Below are positions 1-9,312 of a stretch of 64,000 bases of DNA, piece by piece. The translations under genes were made by a program, and so were the position numbers. The notes under the pieces are model-generated. The model was not told where the DNA came from, made no database searches, and saw nothing but the letters and a program-made list of their open reading frames with translations. This stretch comes from Adiantum capillus-veneris (Eukaryota > Streptophyta > Polypodiopsida > Polypodiales > Pteridaceae): NCBI GenBank assembly GCA_014529385.2, contig CM043958.1, forward strand, positions 155,721,293-155,785,292. Direction: 5' to 3'. Positions within the stretch are counted from its first letter, which is position 1, and the number at the start of each line of letters is the position of its first letter.

Positions 1-3
1 TGG

Positions 4-3000
4 TCAATAGAGTCCTGTCGTCTTGAGCATCTGCAAATGTGATTCGTAGCGTAGGTTGCCGATGGTCAAGGTTGGGCCGAATATTTTGCTTTCGTGAGTG
101 AAAAAGCCGGTGTAGAAAGCTTCTTCGAATGTTTGCATGTGGAAGCTAGGCAAAAACATAATTCTTTGGTATAAGAGATGTAACACCTTTGGTGATGGCT
201 GCAATGAAAGATCATACATCATATCCGTCACTGTGTCGGCCGTCGATAGTAGACTCGAGGTCGTGGCTTTATCTAGCGCGAACACTTCAATGCATGCTAA
301 GAGAATCCTGCAGATTTTCTTTAGCATCTGACACGAAAGGTCAGGAGAGCCAGTAAAGAGTTTGATGGTGCCCGTTAGGGTTTTCACCATGTAGGCTTTA
401 CCTATTCTCTCTCCTGCCTTTGGTCCCGGCATCCTTGGGTAATTTAGCCAATTTGGCTTCTTTTCAGCAATCCCACCATGCTCTTTCCAGATTCTGACTC
501 TTGGCACCGGGCAGAAGGTTGCATCCTCCCGAATCTCCTTTGGAGCCTCTACCAAGTAGATGAGGTAGGCTGGGTATTTGTTCAGCCAACCTTTCCTCCA
601 TCTAGGTTGAGAATCTACAATCTTCTTTGATTGTTCATCTTTTGTGATCTCGCCTTCGTAAAGAGCGACATACTGCTCCTCCTCTATTCTCTTTTTCGTC
701 TTTATCACTTCAAATTTCATCAGAGGGAAAGGCAGGCTGGGTTGCATCCACTCTTCATGGAGCACTTTTGTGTCTAAACCTTGAAGTCTAATGGAGATGA
801 GGAGTCTCCTTTCCCATTCCATTTCCGCCTTGGCACTTTCCTCTGTTGACTTTTCTATTTGGTCCTGGAGCCTTTGTTCTTCTTCTTCAGAGATTCCTGA
901 AGTTGAGGCCACTTCTTGAACTGGGGCTGGATCTTCAATTGTGGTTGCCTCTCCAGTTACTGGTAGCTCTATGGCTGCTCCCCCTGCTTCTTCTTGTGGT
1001 GTCTCTGTTTCTCTTCTTTGTTGCTCTTGGAGGTCTTGGAGCTGTTTGCGGAGGGCCTCATTTTCTGTCCTTAGTGTTTGGTTTTCTGATGTGAGCCTCT
1101 CCTCTGCAGCCAATGATCCCTCCGCCATGTGCAATCTTTGCACTTGCTCTAACCTTAGCTCTCTTTGCAAACTTCTGACCTGATCTTCGAGAGCTGGTAC
1201 GAGGGCTCCCTCTTGTTCTGTTCCTGCTCTGCTAGCTCTAGGGGTGGTCCTGAGTCTCGTGATTGTCCTTTCTTGAAGTTCGACTCTTTCCCTTAGCTCA
1301 ATGAGCTCATCCTTGGCTGCCTCCAACTCATCTTCTATTCGCTCCTTTGCTTCCTGTGAACTTGTTACCTCTCTTGAAGCTTCGGGTAGTTGGAGTATCA
1401 AGCCGTCTCTCTCGTTTTTTGCGTCGTAGAGTGATGCTTTATGACTTTCAGATTCAGTCATAGCATTCTCTAACTTCTTCTGCAACTCTGCTTCCTTTTG
1501 TTTTGCTGTCTCAATTGCTACTTCCTTTGCTCTGGATCTTTCTTTAATCTTGCTGAGCAGTTCATGCACCATGTGCATGTCTTTTTCATCTTCATCTGTC
1601 AACTTGACAGCTCTTTCTGCCACCACCTCCAATGGCTTCGGCTCTTCTAGTATGTTCTGTTCGTCCATTTTCTCTTCACTCTCCATTGTACCCTTTGTCT
1701 TTTCCTTCGTCCCTTCCCGATCATCTTGTTTTCGTAGGGATATCCCATAAACTGCCTCCAGGGCCTCTTCTTCACTGTATCCGATCGCTACCAGATCCTC
1801 ATAATCATCTTTCTTTTGCTGAACTGGATCTATCTCCTTTTCCTTGGTCCCGGCCTCCGGCTTTTCCATAACTTCTGTTTCTATTTCTATTGTGGTCTCC
1901 TCCACAATAATTTCCGTCTTCTTCGGGCTTGGTACATCAGTAAAGGAGGGTTGATTGTCCTCAGTCATCTTGGCTTTCCCTTTGTTTGCTTGCCCGTCTT
2001 TATCTCGAAGTTCAGTAGACTCATCTACTTCCTTCTTCTCCTTGTCGTCCTTTTTCAGCTCAGCTTTTAAAAGCTGTACTTCCTCTTCAGTATAAGGCTC
2101 GACAGGTTGCTGCTCCAGTATGGCCTCCGACTCCTCATAAGCTCTAATATATTGATCATATTGATCAACATGTGGCCTGGCTGAGCTAGTTCCGACTTTA
2201 GTGGGGTCTGGCACCCACATTTCTTCAAAGTCCCCCTTTAGAGCTCTTTCCGCTCTAAACTGCTCCACCAGCCTTTCCATTCTTGCGGCTTTTTGACTTT
2301 TGGTTTGCTTGGGATCAGCCTTCTTCTTCGCTTTCTTCTTGAGCGGCTCGTCCACAGCCTCTTCAGGTTCTGAAACTATTTCTAGTTTTCGGCGTGCTCT
2401 TGTGGACGCCCTCTTGGATACTTCTTGCTGTTCTTTCTCTTCATCGGCTTCTCTAAGCCACTCATTCTGGGAGGGAACCCGTGGCCCTTGATCCCTCGCT
2501 CCAATAGCTTCATAATCTATTCTTGTTAGGATTTCTCCTCCTCCTATGTACTTTGGCTTCTGGTTGTGCATGGCGATTACTTGCTCGTGGATGTATTGAG
2601 CATAATTCACCTCTTTTGGCATGTTGCTCTTCAGTGCCCATGTGATGGTTGTCGCAATGGCATGGGGTGGTGTAGTATACTTCTGCGGTCTTTTACTGCA
2701 CACATGGAGAAACTGGTTGTATAATCGGCAAAGGGTTGCCGCTCGTTGATCTGCCATATCTCCGTAGGTTGTATTTTGTTTCTTTGATCCATAGACCTCT
2801 ATGGCCTCCCTTCTTTCTCTGACAGAACTCCCTTTGTTGTGCAGCTTCAATGCATCTGCAATGAGCTGTGGAGTGATCTGTACTTCAACTGTTTCTCCAT
2901 CCATGGCTGTCAACGTGGCTTTCCCATCCTTCTGAATGGATGTTGCCAACTCATACACTCTTTTTGTGTCTACACCTGATGGTCTCGAGGTGAAGAACCT

Positions 3001-3279
3001 GTGTAAGTCAGCCTTTTCCAGGTATCTGCTGATGTTCTCTGATCTGCTATAATCCACTAATTCTCGTGGGATCATAGGTACATCGACCGATTGCCCTTGA
3101 GGATCTCTGAAAGTCCCCTGGTAGATCTTTATTCCCTCTTTTTCTAGTACTGCTTCCTCCACCCAAGTCTTGGTTGGCTTGAGGGTTTCTGTTGGAATAT
3201 CAAAAGGTTCTGCTTCTGCAAGAGCATTCTTGATGGTTGGTCTTTTTCTCTTAGTTGCCGATGACTTAGCGGAATCCAT
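4..3279 (-). CDS. ORF3 of element A: long coiled-coil protein downstream of pol
   Basis: A complete 1091-residue frame from a true ATG (3279) to TGA (4-6). No enzymatic motif is visible. Residues about 40-290 look globular; about 290-560 are highly charged, rich in E and K with several basic clusters (KRKR near the N-terminus, KKKAKKK near 315) that could be nuclear localisation signals. About 570-800 is coiled coil with leucine heptads such as LRTENEALRKQLQDL, so the protein probably oligomerises. About 830-1091 is a second conserved region ending in the FEEAFYTGFFTHES segment. The N- and C-terminal regions recur in element B (32810-36018) and the C-terminal one in element F (62425-63530). 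It sits where some plant gypsy elements carry an extra or envelope-like ORF, but I see no signal peptide or transmembrane segment, so an envelope role is not supported. Function is unknown. An array of palindromes starts 167 bp upstream of the ATG. Confidence 0.85.
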   Translation of the reverse strand: MDSAKSSATKRKRPTIKNALAEAEPFDIPTETLKPTKTWVEEAVLEKEGIKIYQGTFRDPQGQSVDVPMIPRELVDYSRSENISRYLEKADLHRFFTSRPSGVDTKRVYELATSIQKDGKATLTAMDGETVEVQITPQLIADALKLHNKGSSVRERREAIEVYGSKKQNTTYGDMADQRAATLCRLYNQFLHVCSKRPQKYTTPPHAIATTITWALKSNMPKEVNYAQYIHEQVIAMHNQKPKYIGGGEILTRIDYEAIGARDQGPRVPSQNEWLREADEEKEQQEVSKRASTRARRKLEIVSEPEEAVDEPLKKKAKKKADPKQTKSQKAARMERLVEQFRAERALKGDFEEMWVPDPTKVGTSSARPHVDQYDQYIRAYEESEAILEQQPVEPYTEEEVQLLKAELKKDDKEKKEVDESTELRDKDGQANKGKAKMTEDNQPSFTDVPSPKKTEIIVEETTIEIETEVMEKPEAGTKEKEIDPVQQKKDDYEDLVAIGYSEEEALEAVYGISLRKQDDREGTKEKTKGTMESEEKMDEQNILEEPKPLEVVAERAVKLTDEDEKDMHMVHELLSKIKERSRAKEVAIETAKQKEAELQKKLENAMTESESHKASLYDAKNERDGLILQLPEASREVTSSQEAKERIEDELEAAKDELIELRERVELQERTITRLRTTPRASRAGTEQEGALVPALEDQVRSLQRELRLEQVQRLHMAEGSLAAEERLTSENQTLRTENEALRKQLQDLQEQQRRETETPQEEAGGAAIELPVTGEATTIEDPAPVQEVASTSGISEEEEQRLQDQIEKSTEESAKAEMEWERRLLISIRLQGLDTKVLHEEWMQPSLPFPLMKFEVIKTKKRIEEEQYVALYEGEITKDEQSKKIVDSQPRWRKGWLNKYPAYLIYLVEAPKEIREDATFCPVPRVRIWKEHGGIAEKKPNWLNYPRMPGPKAGERIGKAYMVKTLTGTIKLFTGSPDLSCQMLKKICRILLACIEVFALDKATTSSLLSTADTVTDMMYDLSLQPSPKVLHLLYQRIMFLPSFHMQTFEEAFYTGFFTHESKIFGPTLTIGNLRYESHLQMLKTTGLY

Positions 3280-3445
3280 GGATCCTGTAACTCCAATTAC
3301 AGAAGTTAGCGTCTTTTTAGTACTGAAAGCCGAAATGAAGCTTTTAACTATTCAAATGACTTGAAAATTGAAACATGAGCTATTCAGGGCCTAAGGATGC
3401 AATGTAGGTGAAAAAATATGCAAACTGGGCTCAAAAACATGCTTG

Positions 3446-4457
3446 AGACATCATACGCGTATGATGTCTTTTGTGTCAGAATGACTTCATATTGGTTGTG
3501 CTTGTAGCTGATAGTGTATACATGAGTATCATATGCTTGGATTTGAGTTTGGATCCCATTTGGTCAAGTTTTGGCCAGTTCAGTCCAGTTCAGGCTCTTG
3601 GCAAAATTTTGAAAGGGAAATGGATTTTATGATCCAAATTGGATAAAACTTGGTGGTTCACCTTCAAATGGCATGTAGATCACTTCTGTTTGGTGGTTGA
3701 AGCCCTAAGGTGCCAAAATCACATAGTGAGACATCATACGCGTATGATGTCTTTTAGTGCATTTTTGGACCAATTTTCTCTATAAGCTTGGTTTTGGCTT
3801 TAGATAGGCTTATTCAGTGGATTTATCAAGTTTGGATAGAATTTGGACTAAAAATGGCTCTGGAGACATCATACGCGTATGATGTCTTTTTCATCAATTT
3901 TTCATGGGATTGGTTCTGTGGACTCTCCATGTGCTAGTGAAGGACTGTTTATACTCAAATCTTGGTTTGGATTTGAATATGTTGGATTTGGGACAAAAAT
4001 AGGCTTTGTATGAAGGATTTTCTCTTAATTGGGCTAATGGGGTGATCCACGTGACCAAATGGTTCCAAACTTCATATGTAGCATGTATTAGATATATATA
4101 ATGGATGTATGATGACAAATGAGCATTTTTTGCTCTGTAAGTGCAAATAGACATCATACGCGTATGATGTCTCTTTGTGTCAAAATGGTGCTTTTTGGTT
4201 CCAGATAGCTTGTAGATGTGTTAATCAACAATCCTACAAAGTTTCAATGAGTTTGGAGTTATTTTGACAAAATTAGGACCAAAAATCAATTTTATGGCCT
4301 ACTTTGCGTCTTTTTGGTTTTCCTTGGGTTTTCTAACTCCAATTCTCATGATACTTGGTTCATAGGATGTGATTAACATGTGGAATGAGGCTATGCACTC
4401 AAATGTTGAAATGGATGTGAAAATCATGCTGTGAGACATCATACGCGTATGATGTCT
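3446..4457. repeat. Array of five perfect 24-bp palindromes upstream of ORF3
   Basis: Copies at 3446-3469, 3729-3752, 3864-3887, 4149-4172 and 4434-4457. Each is the half-site AGACATCATACG followed directly by its reverse complement; all five are identical. Start-to-start distances are 283, 135, 285 and 285 bp. The DNA between them is far more diverged; some intermediate positions keep only a remnant such as GCGTCTTTTT (near 4303, 4596, 4733). This reads as an old tandem repeat with a unit of about 140 bp in which only the palindrome has stayed intact. Confidence 0.95.
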
Positions 4458-6082
4458 TTTCTTGAAATGTTGGTTTTTTTGTGCAAAGAATGCTTTGTGC
4501 TAGTGCCCTAAGCCCTGCTAACTAGTTTTCAACTTAAAAAGTCATCAGTTTAGCTAAAAAGCCCCCTTATAGGCATTTCAGTCTCCGAAGTCGTCTTTTT
4601 GCCTTGGAGTTGAATTTCTTCAACTTTTCTTCTCGAGAGTTGCATTTCCAGCTCATTGGATATGTTGTGAAGCCACCTATTTGGTTGAACTTGACTTTGG
4701 CTCCCCTTTCTCCATTTGGTTGCCCGAAAGCGTCTTTTTCACCATCGGTAAGTGAATCAGCTTTCTTTTGGGTTTTGCTTGCAAACATAAGTCATCCATG
4801 TATATTTGAAGCTGCTTGTGAAGTTTCATGTCATTTGGTCGTCAATTTTAGCCGTTATGCCAAAATGACGCTTTGTGTGTCCGCAGCCGAATCGGTTGTT
4901 CCGACCTACTTTTGGTGATCCAAACCCGGAGATACTCCATGGTTGCATTGCCCTCGATGTTGTTAAGCTTCCTGAGAAGTTTTGTGTCGTTCCGACAACT
5001 TTTTTCTGTTTGCCTCTTGCAGGCTCTGTTGACCTAGGGTTTTTTCAGTCGTTCTTTCTCGAGCTTTGAGTGTTAGAAACTCATCTCCTATACTAGGGTA
5101 ACCCACCTCTAAGTTCTTGCAAGGTTTGGTTAGGCGGTTGTGCCCCTACCTAGCGTTCTTCCCCATTCCCCGTCTGCTCTTGTTTCTTGGTTTTGGTGAG
5201 TTTTCGCGACAAAAGTTAACGATAAGCATCAAAAGCTTATGGCAACGAGTCTACCTCTCATGTCTGGTGTCCTCTGAGCTCTCGTAGCAGTCGTAGAAGG
5301 CGGTAGAAGGTCGGATGCTCCTGTGTGCTCTTTGCTCTCTCCAAGAAGGTAATAGTGGAAATGAGCTTGATAGTGAAGTGAAAAATACTTAACTTCGGGC
5401 TTCCCGGATCACTTGTTACCAAATTTGACATGCTCCTATCTCGTCGTGAAATGCACTTTAGGATTTGAAATTTCTCAATTTGGACTCCTTTTGACCTGTT
5501 TCTGAGAAATCTGTCCACTTTGCCAAAATATTGTCATTTCGGGCTTTCCGCAACTTTTTCAGAATTGTACCCAATTTTTACCATGGGTTGCCCTTGTCAT
5601 TAGGACCATCACCGTCTATTCTTTTCTTTTTTCCGATCTCATTTCACCTGCTTTTTTATTTTTCTTTTACTTTTATTAAGAAAATCATAAAAAATAAAGG
5701 AAAATAGCAAATTGAAGCCAAAAAATTCCAAACATACACGATAAATAGCTGGTAACCCTGTGTATATGAATATACACTTCTTTGTGATTTCTGGACTTGG
5801 ATTCCCACTTTTTTCCACTTTTTAGCTCCAAAAACACTCTTATTTAGTGATATTTACACATCTAGAGACCCAAATTCATCATTTGATCTCTTCTTGTTGC
5901 AAAACAAGGTATATAAGGGCATAAATATTATCAATATCCGCAATCAAACATAAAAAATTGCACAATCATGTAAGACACTGCCCTTGTAATATAATTTTTG
6001 TTTTTCTTTGTTTTTCCCGCTTGTAGCTGCTTTGTAGCTCCTGTATACCTCCCCCCCTCCTAGTCTGAGTCCTCCCGGACGA
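4458..6082. other. Non-coding interval of element A between pol and the palindrome array
   Basis: No supported ORF. Traces of the 140-bp repeat may continue to about 4750. An 18-bp perfect inverted repeat lies at 5760-5777 (GTGTATAT, two bases, ATATACAC). The A-rich tract near 5660-5720 resembles 37880-37960 of element B, so the interval is shared between the two families. Confidence 0.5.
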
Positions 6083-8242
6083 CTATGAAGTGTCTGTGCG
6101 CGAAGCCTTGTAGTTGTTTTGGTCATAAATTCCCAATGTAATTGTAGAGCGACGATACAACATTCTTTCCAATAAAGCTGCTCTTTGTTTGATTGATGGA
6201 TTGGTGGTCGGGTTTTGGGTTGGTTTTGGCAATTTGGTAGTAGAATCAGTAGATGGATTCTTCGTTACCTTGTTGTCTTTTTTCACAATCCAAATCTGCT
6301 TCCGCTTTGCTTGTGCTTGCCACAAACTCTTTGCGACCCAAACCTGCTTTGTTCTGTGTGTTGATTTCCTCGCCTTGAAATACCTAGGAGTTTCCGTGGC
6401 TTGTACTGAAGGGAATTCCCGTTTACAAATCTTTGGGATCCAAATTTGCTTGCTGTAGCTTTGTGCCGTCATGAACTTCTTTGGAATCCAGCTCTGTTTC
6501 ACTGTCCTTGATTGTCGGGGATCACTCTGTTGTCTGGTATTGAAGACTCTGTTTGTGTTTTCTGGCACAGCCTTTTTTGGTCTCCATACCAACTTTGACT
6601 CCGTTTTTTTCCAAGGTTGAGCTGTTATATTATTGCTTGTCTTCCTTATCCACTGTTGAGAATTCCTCGTCGAAGAGTAATCCGGTTGTATAGAAACTTT
6701 TGGTTGCCATTGCTTCTTCTTTTTCTCTGGTTGTTGTTTATCTTTGTCTTTGGATTCGTCCTTTGGAGTTGGCTCTTCTCCTTTGGTGAACTTAACTGAT
6801 TGACTTTCACCTTCGTATTTGATAAGCACTGAATTAGAACTCCAGTCAATCATTGCATTATATTGCTTCTGCCATGGTTGTCCTTGCAATAATGGATGTT
6901 GTTTAGCTTGGTCTTCAACCACGTAAAACATATGAGGATACACATACTGGTTAATCTGTATATGTAAAACTGTGCATCCGACAGTTTTGATTGAGTTCTC
7001 AGAGTAACTTTTTAACTCTTGCTTGGCAGTTTGTAATTTCGTGTCATTTGTCAATTGTCTATACAAACTGAGTGAAAGTAGGTTAGCTTGAGCTCCTGAA
7101 TCCAATAGTGCTCTGGCTTTGATTTGGTTGGTCCCTACTTTGCATTCAATGATGGGTTCTTCTTTGTCATTCCCCATTTCTGTTATACTAACTGCGTTTA
7201 TTCGTATTGCTCCTTCATTGTGCTGTTTCTGACGCAGTAGTCTTCTTTTCTCCATTCTTTCCTTCGCCTCGGCTTGCGTTTCCTCCACAATCTTTTTCTT
7301 TTTCTGGACACGCAGCTCTTCTTGATGTATTTTGAGAAGCATGTCTTGGGTTAGCGGCAAAAGATACTTTTTCACTCTGCATCCACTAATCCAATTGGGC
7401 ATTTCTTCTCCGCCTAATGTAGCAAGCTTGACGGCTCCACTTGGTGATAGATCTTTAATCACCAGAGGTCCCATCCCTCGCTTTTTAAGCTTCTTAGCAT
7501 GCTGTTTTAGAGTGTAAACTAGGACATAGTCCCCAACTTTAAACTCTTTAGTCCGCACATGCTTATCAAAAAATTCCTTTTGTCGCCTTTTTTGAGCGTA
7601 GATGGAAGCTACTGCTTTTAGGCGAAGCTCATCTAGCTTTTCCAGGTCATCTATTCTATCAGAAAGCTCGTGCCCTATCCACTCTAGATCCTTAGCCACC
7701 CTTAAGGTTGAAATCAAGAATTCTATTGGCAAGATAGCATTTAGCCCAAAAACCATGTTATATGGGGTCGTTCCTATTGATGTTTTATATGCTACCCTAT
7801 ATGCCCATAATGTTGAATGTAACTTTTGGTCCCATTCAGTTCTCGACTCAGATACAATCTTCGTGAGGACCGTACATATGGTTTTGTTTGTTGCTTCAGC
7901 TTGTCCGTTTGCTTGTGGATGATACGGGGCTGATTTCCTATGGATTACCATGAATTCATCTAGAAGGATCTTTATCACTTCATTTATAAAATGTGTGCCT
8001 CGATCACTCACAATTTCTATTGGCAATCCATATCGTACAAAGACGTATTCATACAGAAATTGTGCCGTGGTCCTGGCATCTGCTTTTTGAGTTGCCTTTG
8101 CTTCGACCCACTTTGTTAGATAGTCTATAGCCACAATGATGTATTGTGCATGAGTCTTATATGCAGGAGGTGAAATGGGTCCGACATAATCAATCCCCCA
8201 TTTTGCAAAAGCTCTTGCCCCCATCATTGGTCTAAGCGGCAT
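6083..8242 (-). CDS. Element A pol, distal part: integrase core, second retropepsin-like domain, W-K repeat tail
   Basis: 719 residues. The integrase core shows the triad D40 (VAIDYLTKW), D80 (VSDRGTHF) and E116 (GQAEATNK), a DD35E spacing, then an integrase C-terminal stretch to about 300. Residues about 362-475 form a second aspartic-protease-like domain with the catalytic-type motif ALLDSGA (D381) and a later GQPW segment where retropepsins have ILG. Residues about 500-690 hold degenerate repeats around W-x-x-K, such as KQIWIPK, QVWVAK and KQIWIVKK. The frame is shifted relative to the upstream RNase H/zinc-finger segment (overlap 8224-8242), so pol of this copy is broken here. Integrase inserts the cDNA; the role of the second protease-like domain and of the W-K repeats is unknown. 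Confidence 0.85.
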   Translation of the reverse strand: MPLRPMMGARAFAKWGIDYVGPISPPAYKTHAQYIIVAIDYLTKWVEAKATQKADARTTAQFLYEYVFVRYGLPIEIVSDRGTHFINEVIKILLDEFMVIHRKSAPYHPQANGQAEATNKTICTVLTKIVSESRTEWDQKLHSTLWAYRVAYKTSIGTTPYNMVFGLNAILPIEFLISTLRVAKDLEWIGHELSDRIDDLEKLDELRLKAVASIYAQKRRQKEFFDKHVRTKEFKVGDYVLVYTLKQHAKKLKKRGMGPLVIKDLSPSGAVKLATLGGEEMPNWISGCRVKKYLLPLTQDMLLKIHQEELRVQKKKKIVEETQAEAKERMEKRRLLRQKQHNEGAIRINAVSITEMGNDKEEPIIECKVGTNQIKARALLDSGAQANLLSLSLYRQLTNDTKLQTAKQELKSYSENSIKTVGCTVLHIQINQYVYPHMFYVVEDQAKQHPLLQGQPWQKQYNAMIDWSSNSVLIKYEGESQSVKFTKGEEPTPKDESKDKDKQQPEKKKKQWQPKVSIQPDYSSTRNSQQWIRKTSNNITAQPWKKTESKLVWRPKKAVPENTNRVFNTRQQSDPRQSRTVKQSWIPKKFMTAQSYSKQIWIPKICKREFPSVQATETPRYFKARKSTHRTKQVWVAKSLWQAQAKRKQIWIVKKDNKVTKNPSTDSTTKLPKPTQNPTTNPSIKQRAALLERMLYRRSTITLGIYDQNNYKASRTDTS

Positions 8243-9312
8243 ATCATCTCTTTTAGTGGTACTTTGGTCCGCTGACAGTCATCACACCGTTTAACGTATT
8301 CCTCAGCGTCCATATGTAATGTTGGCCACCATATTCCTGCGGCTAAGACAAGTTTTGTTGTCTTATCACCTGAGAAATGGCCTCCACCTACTCCTCCATG
8401 AGCTTGCTCCAGGATTATCACATACTCAGACTCTGATGCGCAAATCCTAAGCTGGTTGTCTTTACCTCTCTTATAGAGTTGATCTCCTATTAAAGCATAA
8501 TCTCTAGCTTCTGTCTCTACAGATTTCTGACGAGCTTTTGACGTTCCTTCTAGGAAAGTTCTATTTGTGAGATATTCAACAATATACTGACTCCATTCTG
8601 GAGCGATCATTATCTGATATAATGTCGAATACTCGGCTGGCGGTTTTGATGAACATACAATACATACAGTGACATATTCATGTACGCTTTCTTTCATTCC
8701 TGGCCAATAGACTCCCAATTGTAACAAATTCCTATATGTGTTCCTTCTTGAACAATGAAATGCACATTCCTGAACATGTGCTTCGCGCAGATATATATTA
8801 TATTCCTCAGGATTGATGCATAGTCGTAAAACATGATCATTTTCCAATTGATACAACCTTCCTTCAATCAATTGAAGATTCTTGGATTGCTGAATAGCAA
8901 TATGTTTCAGGTTGTATTCTCTTCTATCGAACTCTCCTCCATAGGTTAATAGGTTAACGACATTTTGAGACCACTTAGGTATCATTTCTATGTTGAACAA
9001 GTACGCGTCTGGCATGTCGTCATCTACTCCTATAGGGTCTTCTCCATTCGTCAATCGCGAAAGATGATCAGCTCTAAGATGTGTTTTTCCTTTCTTTACT
9101 ACTACCATGAAGTCGAATTCCAGTAAGATAATGAACCATCTCACTATTCTCCCAGTATTGCATGGTTTATTCACTAGGTAGAGCAAGGCTTAGTGATCCG
9201 TAAAAAACACAAACTTGTTGGCTAGAAGATAATGCCGAAATTTCTTCACAGCATAGATCATTCCTAATCCTTCTCGCTCTGTTGTGGTGTAATTCTTCTC
9301 TGCATGGTTGAG
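8224..9312 (-). pseudogene. Element A pol, middle part: RNase H remainder and integrase H2C2 zinc finger
   Basis: Same frame as the gag-RT ORF but separated from it by TAG (9313-9315) and interrupted again by TAA (9190-9192). Between the stops the frame reads RNase H segments (NYTTTEREGL, then FFTDH at the second stop). After it come ALLYLVNK and ADHLSRL, then the integrase zinc finger ending in CDDCQRTK. Each stop differs from a glutamine codon by one C-to-T change (CAG to TAG, CAA to TAA). The segment ends by frameshift near 8240. There is no ATG start of its own, so this is part of one damaged polyprotein rather than a separate gene. Confidence 0.85.

Noticed and set aside
4-3279. ORF3 as a retroviral-type envelope protein
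   Set aside because: No signal peptide, transmembrane segment or glycoprotein features; strongly charged coiled coil instead.
3446-4457. Palindromes as cloning linkers, since they contain MluI (ACGCGT) or NruI (TCGCGA) sites
   Set aside because: Copies are embedded in element-specific flanks, vary naturally, and recur in two families with different arms.
3446-4457. 24-bp length taken as a sign of 24-nt siRNA units
   Set aside because: Element B uses 22 bp; length alone is coincidental without small-RNA data.
5900-5925. Plus-strand TATATAAGG near 5910 as a promoter
   Set aside because: Opposite to the direction of all element A genes and no plus-strand gene follows.
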